A stretch of DNA of 64,000 bases from Tretioscincus oriximinensis (lineage: Eukaryota; Chordata; Lepidosauria; Squamata; Gymnophthalmidae). The stretch covers positions 397,391-461,390 of the forward strand of contig JAJVDF010000252.1 of assembly GCA_022410635.1 (NCBI GenBank), given 5' to 3'. Every line of letters begins with the position of its first letter. Within the stretch, counting starts at the first letter, position 1. The position numbers and the translations under genes were made by a program. This document shows, piece by piece, positions 58,183 through 64,000 of the stretch. Under the pieces are notes generated by a model that worked only from the letters and a program-made list of their open reading frames with translations, ran no database searches and was not told the origin of the DNA.

Positions 58183-59150
58183 CATAAGAACATAAGAGGA
58201 GCCCTGCTGAATCAGGCTGGGGCGCGTGAGCTTTCATACACAAATCTATTTCTCTCAAAAAACCCTGGGCAATCAGGAACAGAAGAAGGTTTCGTCACTT
58301 GTTCTTGATGCCCCGCAAATGGTATTTCAGGAATACTGTCTGTTGCTCCATCCCGGAGGCAATTTCAAAAAACCTCTCCTAGTAGCTATTTATACCTTTG
58401 ATGTCCATACATTTGTCTAATCCTGTCTTAAAGCTGTCAAGGCTATTAGCTACCACCACCTCTTCTAGAAGTAAATTCCACAGGCTGATGACCACCAGTT
58501 TCAAGAACTGGCAAAGCTAGGATCTTGGGGCCCCTGGGGCAGATTAATGAAGAGGGCCCCTCCCACCAGCCCCCCTCTGGCTCCTTACTTTATTTTTAAG
58601 TTTTTCAGCGCGATGCTGGGTCTCTGATGCTCTAATTACTGTGCCATGCAGTGCCAGAGACCCACTCACCAGGGGTTCTCTGTAACAGTCAAACCTTCAG
58701 TGCCCTGGTGTGGTGCCCCAATTGTCCCAGCTGAGTTACACCCCTGGTTTCAAGGAATGCCCCCTGGTCCTAGTGTTGAGTGACCGAGAAAACAATTTTT
58801 CTCTATGCAACTTATCAATCCTGTGCATGATTTTATACACTTCAATCAGATTACCTCTCAAANGCTGTCTTTTGAGGCTGAAGAGGCCAGGCGTTGCAGC
58901 CTGGCTTTATAAGGGAGGTGCTCCACCCCTCTGATCATTCTTGTTCCCTTTTCTGCACCTTTTCTAGTTCCACAATATCTTTTTTTGAGGTGCGGTGACC
59001 AGAATTGTACACAGTATTCTAAATGTAACCTCACCAGAGATTTATAAAGAGACAAAACAACACTTGCTGACTTTTTTTCGATTCCTTTTCTAATTATCCC
59101 TAACATTCTTTGCCCCAATGTACATGACTTTGCACTTGCTTAAGTTGAAG
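58183..59150 (-). mobile_element. CR1 LINE 3' part with ORF2 end, interrupted by a MITE
   Basis: The plus strand begins with 'aacataagaacataagagg' (CR1 octamers in reverse). Minus-strand translation from 59,118 down reads RMLGIIRKGIEKKSASVVLS, LYKSLVRLHLEYCVQFWSPH and MIRGVEHLPYKARLQRL, the CR1 ORF2 C-terminus ('P-H-L-E-Y-C-V-Q-F-W-S-P' motif). It is interrupted at 58,506-58,746 by a short transposon. It is the longest CR1 3' portion in the window. Confidence 0.85.
58506..58746. mobile_element. 241-bp non-autonomous hAT-like insertion inside CR1
   Basis: Flanked by exact 8-bp duplications GTTTCAAG (58,498-58,505 and 58,747-58,754); removing it restores continuous CR1 sequence. The right end GTTACACCCCTG in reverse complement (CAGGGGTGTAAC) is a hAT-like terminus, while the left end (AACTGGCAAAGCTAGG) is diverged. 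The interior is GC-rich and non-coding. Confidence 0.8.
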
Positions 59151-59420
59151 TGTATTTGCCTCTTTGTTGGCCACTCACACAATTTCAATAGATCACTCTG
59201 GGCTACTCCACTTCTCACCTCTTTCCACCCAGAGAACTGTCCATTTTTAGGAGCCTTTAATGAGGGACTTTATCAAAAGTCTTCTGAAAGTCTAGATAGA
59301 CAGTATCAACTAGATTTTCTTCATCCATTGTTTATTAATACTCTCAAAGAATTCTAACAAGTTTGTATTGCATGATTTATCTTTGCAGAAGCCATGCTGA
59401 GTTTTATTTTAACTCAGGTA
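59151..59420 (-). repeat. Probable LINE fragment adjoining the CR1
   Basis: 'ggactttatcaaaagtcttc', 'tgaaagtctagatagacagt' and 'gcagaagccatgctgagttt' form an antisense block of a type common next to CR1 elements in amniotes. It was recognised by word pattern only; no protein motif was confirmed. Confidence 0.45.
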
Positions 59421-61265
59421 TGGGTGGGATATATAGAATCTGTTCCAGAAATAAAATTGGTTGTGAGCTTTCATGAATGCCCTAACTTGTCACCAAGTAG
59501 CGAATGGTTTCTCTATGCAGGTACAGTTGGGGCAAGGGTCCAACTATGTCTTCAGCAAAACCCTGAATCATCATAGGTGGAAAGAGGCAGTGGAGTGAGA
59601 GTCATGTGGGTTCGGGAATTCATTGAAGAAGTGGTGACAGGTTGAATGCTGAAGGGAAGAAGGAGAACAGAGGTGGAGAATGAGCTTCCAGGGGGAGAAA
59701 TGGAGGGAGGTAAGAAGAGGAAGGATACATTAAGGTAGAGAGCAGAGGAAGGGGGGCAAAGTTAGAGATAGGTGTTGAGGCAATTCCACAACCCAGTGGA
59801 ACAGATCCCTGACTTGGCAAACCAAGGGCAGTCATACCAGCAGGTATTTGATAAGAGACTCTGCCCACCTGACTCGTAATGTCAGTCAACCAGCTGGGCC
59901 ACCTTGTCATATGTTGGCTATCAAGGACGCCCCCTTTGGGCTGAAACGGGGAGCTATGCAGCAGTGGTGGTGGGGTTACACAGACTACATTTAACTAGGC
60001 ATTTCTGCTTGTGAAAAAAGATGCACGTCAGCAAATTCTATTTACAAGTAAGACAAAGTATAAACTGGAATATTATCTGTGTATATGTGTGTGTGTGCAT
60101 GCGTGTGTGTTTGTGTGAGTAAATTTTAACATTTGTTTAATTTTCGTTTGTTGTCTCTATTAGGGACTACATTAAATAGTTCAGGTATCTAAGATGTCTT
60201 CATAACCTGTGTTTCAAAGTAGGCTTGCTATGAAAGTTGTCAGAAATTGTTTTATAAAAAGGATCAATGTTTCACTCAGGCTTATTAAAATTCATTTAAT
60301 AGTCCATTATATGTGATGTGCCAAAGACTTCGACCAACACTAATCTTCTTAATATTAATCCCAAAATTCTTCTAGTTTATATTAGTATCAACAGTACCAG
60401 ATGGTTAAACGATGCCTAATTCAACATGATTAACAAATGTTTACTATGATAATTTTAAAGATTAAGCTCTCAGTAATCGTAATTAAAACTGGCTATGTGT
60501 TAGAAAGCTTGATGAATATTAAAGCTAAGTCAATATCTCAGTACTTTTTTTATATTTCAAACAATACTAGATGGTGATCAAATGGAAATTGCAATCTATC
60601 TGATTAATTTCTTAAAAACCTTTATGAAAAATTGATGCTACTGGAACGAACAGCCTATCAGTGCTCACAGCACTGGCTATACCACTATGGTCAATGTACA
60701 TGCTACGCAAATCTCTACCTGATGGATATGGAACTTTAAAAGCTCTCTGCAATAAGAATTACTACATATTCATGCTCAAGAGTGAATATCCTGTATATGT
60801 GGAGCGTAATGACCCTTTCAGGAATTTGGGATCAAATTCTGGATTCACAGGGTTAAAAGTCCATGAGTTTTCAAAATTGTGTTCGATACGTTTTTGGTTT
60901 CATTTCCATCACAGTGCAGACATCAGTCATTGCGATGGAAGCAGAGTGGGCTAGCCGATATTCATGTGCACTCATGCTAGCTGAAAACATGTAGAAGGTG
61001 AGGGAAGGGCAAAGATGCTACTCTAATCTCTGCCTGTACTTCAGCTTTCTTCAGGATAAGCAGAGGTCAGCACTGTGGCCATGGTGGCTGGCTGCTGCAT
61101 AGCCCAGTGGCTATCATGGATCAAGATGCTACCGCACAGCAATGATTTCTGGGGCTTGTGATGTAACGAGGTCAGAGAGGGAACAGCTAGGAAGATTGGA
61201 GGTAAATAAGGACATACGTGTGAATATGTTAGCTCTCTTTTGTTAAAAAAAAAAGCAATCTAAAA
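59421..61265. other. Intronic sequence with a TG microsatellite
   Basis: Contains the (TG)n run at 60,078-60,119. 60,300-60,620 is AT-rich and free of recognised repeats. No exon recognised. Confidence 0.35.
60078..60119. repeat. (TG)n microsatellite, imperfect
   Basis: TG repeats with CA/CG interruptions over about 40 bases. Confidence 0.85.
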
Positions 61266-61445
61266 CTTACAGTTGGGGAGGAGCTTTAGAGAAACCCTGC
61301 TGAATCATGGTATACCCCATCTAGTCCAGCTTTTCGTTTCACAGTCTCACCAATTGCATCTTGATCCTCTCAAGGAGAAGAAAGCAAAACCTTCACCTGT
61401 TCTTGACACACTAATTTCCATGTTCACTTTTGAACATATTCATAA
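61266..61445 (-). mobile_element. Old CR1 3'-end remnant
   Basis: 'aaaccctgctgaatcatgg', 'ccatctagtccagctttt' and 'cacctgttcttgacac' match in order the antisense CR1 3' ends at 54.9 and 58.2 kb, with strong decay. Confidence 0.55.
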
Positions 61446-62443
61446 TAAGGTTTGGAAATCAAGATAAACAATCAACCAATTATTTATAGTCTATTTATTT
61501 GAAAAAAATAATTTTGCTAATACCTGTATGAGTCACTGACTATTGCTATGTGCTGAAAAAGGAATGACTTGAGGATAGATAGAAGTATCCAAACAAAAAA
61601 CATTCTGCGGAAATAGTAGGATGTTCTGGACTGGTGACCAAACTGAATTGGATTGAAACCAGCAGGTCCAGCAATATAAGATGCTAGAGTGCAAGGGATT
61701 TCTTTTGAAGAGAGTTTGGGGTGGATATTAGGTCTTGAGTTAGTGGGATGTAAGAGTAGGAGGGGTTAACAAGAAGCTTATAATTGTTGGTGGGAANGTT
61801 ACTCATTGATTTTGGTTCTTTGAAAATATTCCTGTTGTGTTTGTGAGTACTGTAATTGCTAATAAAGACTGTTTTATTGAAGAAGAAGTCTCAGCGATCT
61901 TGGCAAGAAGAAACAGTGTGAGCTAATTGTAACATTAGATGCCTTTTACCATAGGCAACGTTTTGTTTGCTTAAGAGTTTCACAGTGGAAGAATAACAGG
62001 AAGGCAGGAATCAAAGAAATAATCCTGAGTTATTAATGTTTCTTTTTTTCTGAAGTAAAGTATTAAATGCCTATGAAAGCTCATGCTGCCTACCTTTTTC
62101 TTGTTACTCTCTGAGATATGAGATATTCTGGACTCAGAGGAACACAGCTACAATTCTACATTATATAATAACTGCTGGGTGCAAATGCTTGAATATATAT
62201 GTTTTTTTTNAAAAAAAGAAAATACAGAAATATTTGGGAAAGATGGTGCAGTTATTTCTTGAACAACACTCAAGAGCTTTGCTGGTCACCAATCAATTTT
62301 TGTAAGTAACTCAAGAAACAGATATAGAAGAAATGAAAGGGAAAGAATTCATAGAAACAGAGTGACATGTGGAAAGAATGAGGTAGAACATAGGTTCTCT
62401 ATGTAAGGAACGTGTCACTGTGAATAGAAAAATATTTAAACAA
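61446..62443. other. Intronic sequence with dispersed repeat trace
   Basis: 62,072-62,160 carries 'gaaagctcatgctgcctacc', 'cttgttactctctgagat' and 'gaacacagctac', another copy of the old dispersed repeat. Otherwise nothing recognised. Confidence 0.4.
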
Positions 62444-62718
62444 CGGGTTCCCGGGCATGCGCGGCTGAGAGCCAGACGTAAGTCGGATCTCCTCCGCAAA
62501 CCGCCAATTTAAAAAATTAAAAAAGCTCAACAAAAACTCAGAAAAAAATACAAAAAGACGGACGGAGACGGCGAGGAGATCGGGGCTTCAATTTCAGACA
62601 AGAAGGAACGGAATCGCAGCAAAACAAAGCCGATTCCGAACAAAAGAACGACGCCCGATCCCCTGTCAGCTCGATCGAGGAAGGCTGCCGGTAGGAACGC
62701 TTTAACATAATAAAAAAA
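62444..62718 (+). promoter_or_regulatory. L1 5' leader (putative internal promoter)
   Basis: Locally CpG-rich against an AT-rich background ('gacggacggagacggcgagg'), directly upstream of ORF1. L1 5' leaders act as internal Pol II promoters; activity here is inferred from position and composition only. Confidence 0.5.
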
Positions 62719-63831
62719 ATGTCTACACCTAATTCAGCTCAATCGGAGCCTTCAATAACAATAAAAAGTGACTTAGCCCTAAATAAACTGGATCAGCTTA
62801 TACAAGGGCAAGTCAAAATAAGTGGGGAAATAACCAAAATAAACATGGAGATAACAAAAATAGACAAAAGACTGCAAACNATAGAAAACAAAGGACAAAA
62901 GCATGAGGAAGTATTGAATGANCATGCAGATCAAATAGAAAGCTACAGAATTCAAATACAAAAATTAAAAAATTCAGACAAGGAAAAGGAAGAAAAAATA
63001 GAACAACTTACAAAAAAAATGGCGCAGGCAGAAGACAGGGCGAGGAGAGCTCAGATCCGCCTGAGAGGAATACCNCCCTCAGAAAGGAAGGATTTAGAAG
63101 AAAAGATAATAAAATGGCTGACTAACCAGGGCATCCAAATAAAAGAAGACGATATAGAACGGGCCCATTGGGTTCTGAGAGGGAATGAAACCCCACTGGA
63201 TGTCCTGGTTAAGTTCACCAAAGAAAAAACAAAAGAGAGGATCTTCTACACCTTAAGAAGACAAAACGATTTGAGCTACGAGGGAAAAAAGGTATATCCT
63301 ATGATAGACCTATCTGGAGAAACCTTAAGGCAGCGCCTGGAATTGAAGGCCTATACAACTTGTCTCCAAAACAACAAACAAAAATACACGTGGATATACC
63401 CTGCTACACTATTAGTAATAAAGGATGGCAAAAGACTTAAAGCCAAAAATCACAAAGAAGCAATTCAATTGCTAAAAGAGCTGGGCCTAACTATGAAAGA
63501 GCAAGACAGTGCCAAAGGAAGAGAAAATTACAAACATCAGCCAAAAAATAGAACCAAAGGGAAAAGACAACCGCAGAAAACCGTAACACAGTCGGACAGA
63601 AATGAGGACCGAAGAACGGAAGAAGAAAACACGCAAGACGNCATAGCAAAGGAAGGATCAGCCCAACAACAGAATAAAGAAGACATGGAACTATCTGCAG
63701 AAGGGTCAGAGGAATCAGAAACAGAAGAGGACATACTACTTCGAGCAGTCCANAAGATGAAGGACAAAAAGAAAGAAAAAAACCAGAAATGGACAAAAGA
63801 TAGACTCAGACCCTATAAAGATAAAATTTAG
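62719..63831 (+). CDS. L1 ORF1 protein (RNA-binding chaperone)
   Basis: ORF1p trimerises and coats L1 RNA. The 370-codon frame is open from ATG 62,719 to TAG 63,829-63,831, with five ambiguous codons. Residues about 15-125 are Lys/Glu/Ile/Leu-rich with heptad periodicity (KLDQLIQGQVKISGEITKIN, DKEKEEKIEQLTKKMAQAED), a coiled coil. About 108-200 is the RRM-like part (RRAQIRLRGI, VLRGNETPLDVLVKF, RIFYTLRRQNDLSYEGKKVY). About 200-260 is the C-terminal domain (LSGETLRQRLELKAYTTCLQ, YPATLLVIKDGKRLKAKNHK). A charged tail of about 100 residues (DRNEDRRTEEEN, EGSEESETEEDILL) is longer than usual. The first ATG after the leader with A at -3 was chosen. Confidence 0.88.
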   Translation: MSTPNSAQSEPSITIKSDLALNKLDQLIQGQVKISGEITKINMEITKIDKRLQXIENKGQKHEEVLNXHADQIESYRIQIQKLKNSDKEKEEKIEQLTKKMAQAEDRARRAQIRLRGIXPSERKDLEEKIIKWLTNQGIQIKEDDIERAHWVLRGNETPLDVLVKFTKEKTKERIFYTLRRQNDLSYEGKKVYPMIDLSGETLRQRLELKAYTTCLQNNKQKYTWIYPATLLVIKDGKRLKAKNHKEAIQLLKELGLTMKEQDSAKGRENYKHQPKNRTKGKRQPQKTVTQSDRNEDRRTEEENTQDXIAKEGSAQQQNKEDMELSAEGSEESETEEDILLRAVXKMKDKKKEKNQKWTKDRLRPYKDKI

Positions 63832-64000
63832 GTCAAGGAAAATCTAAACACAAGCAAAAGAAGAGCTTAAATTTATGGACAATGAAGAAGAATCAAATGG
63901 CGGTGGAGAAGGAGACAAGGCGTCAAGTCTCAGAGTCACCAGCCAGAGGAATATGACATTCCTCTCCAGCTCTCGGTATAGAGGGAAGGGGCAGGGGCTC

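Larger units (their letters stand above)
62444..64000 (+). mobile_element. L1 retrotransposon, 5' end (continues beyond window)
   Basis: A CpG-rich leader (62,444-62,718, starting 'gggcatgcgcggctgagag') is followed by a complete ORF1 and an intergenic stretch up to the window end. LINE copies that keep the 5' leader are the minority. ORF2 is not yet visible by 64,000; the first downstream ATG in a longer open frame is near 63,953. Whether the rest of the element is present cannot be told. Confidence 0.85.

Overview
This is vertebrate nuclear DNA, most likely from a squamate reptile. It is AT-rich and intron-like. It carries CR1, L1, hAT, Tc1/mariner-like and tRNA-SINE sequence together with a DIRS tyrosine-recombinase retrotransposon, a mix familiar from lizard-type genomes and not from birds or mammals. 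There is no bacterial gene organisation, no CRISPR array and no operon. Isolated N bases mark ambiguous assembly positions.

Only one host coding segment was recognised: a 171-bp exon on the minus strand at 13,233-13,403. It translates to a 57-residue block characteristic of adenosine kinase (ADK) and is bounded by a pyrimidine-tract/AG acceptor and a GTGAGT donor. Most of the window is therefore read as the large introns of a minus-strand ADK gene, with 13.4-64 kb upstream of this exon and 1-13.2 kb downstream. No second ADK exon was found.

Layout. 1-22.9 kb: intron with short decayed repeats (CR1 3' ends, SINE heads, three copies of a foldback repeat, minisatellites). 22.9-25.4 kb: a decayed CR1 LINE that keeps its ORF1 esterase and endonuclease regions but is cut off early in the reverse transcriptase. 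26.77-29.92 kb: a complete-ended hAT transposon with 8-bp target duplication, a two-exon transposase gene and three inactivating lesions. 33.2-35.1 kb: an 82-bp near-perfect inverted repeat, two more DNA-transposon relics and another foldback. 37.1-40.2 kb: a nest in which an old plus-strand L1 is split by a younger minus-strand L1, itself hit by a 304-bp TA-flanked MITE, and also split by a CR1 3' end. 41.3-50.1 kb: a DIRS element with inverted terminal repeats, an internal complementary region, gag-like ORF, RT-RNase H-methyltransferase-like ORF and tyrosine recombinase. Its gag/5'-RT part is tandemly duplicated, and its recombinase is interrupted by an L1 that separates the catalytic tyrosine from the other catalytic residues. 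50-62 kb: intron with CR1 fragments, one carrying a 241-bp hAT-like insertion. 62.4-64 kb: the 5' end of an L1 with an open ORF1, running off the window.

The mobile genes form self-contained modules and do not cooperate with the host exon. The informative part is the order of insertion, which the nesting and target-site duplications show directly.
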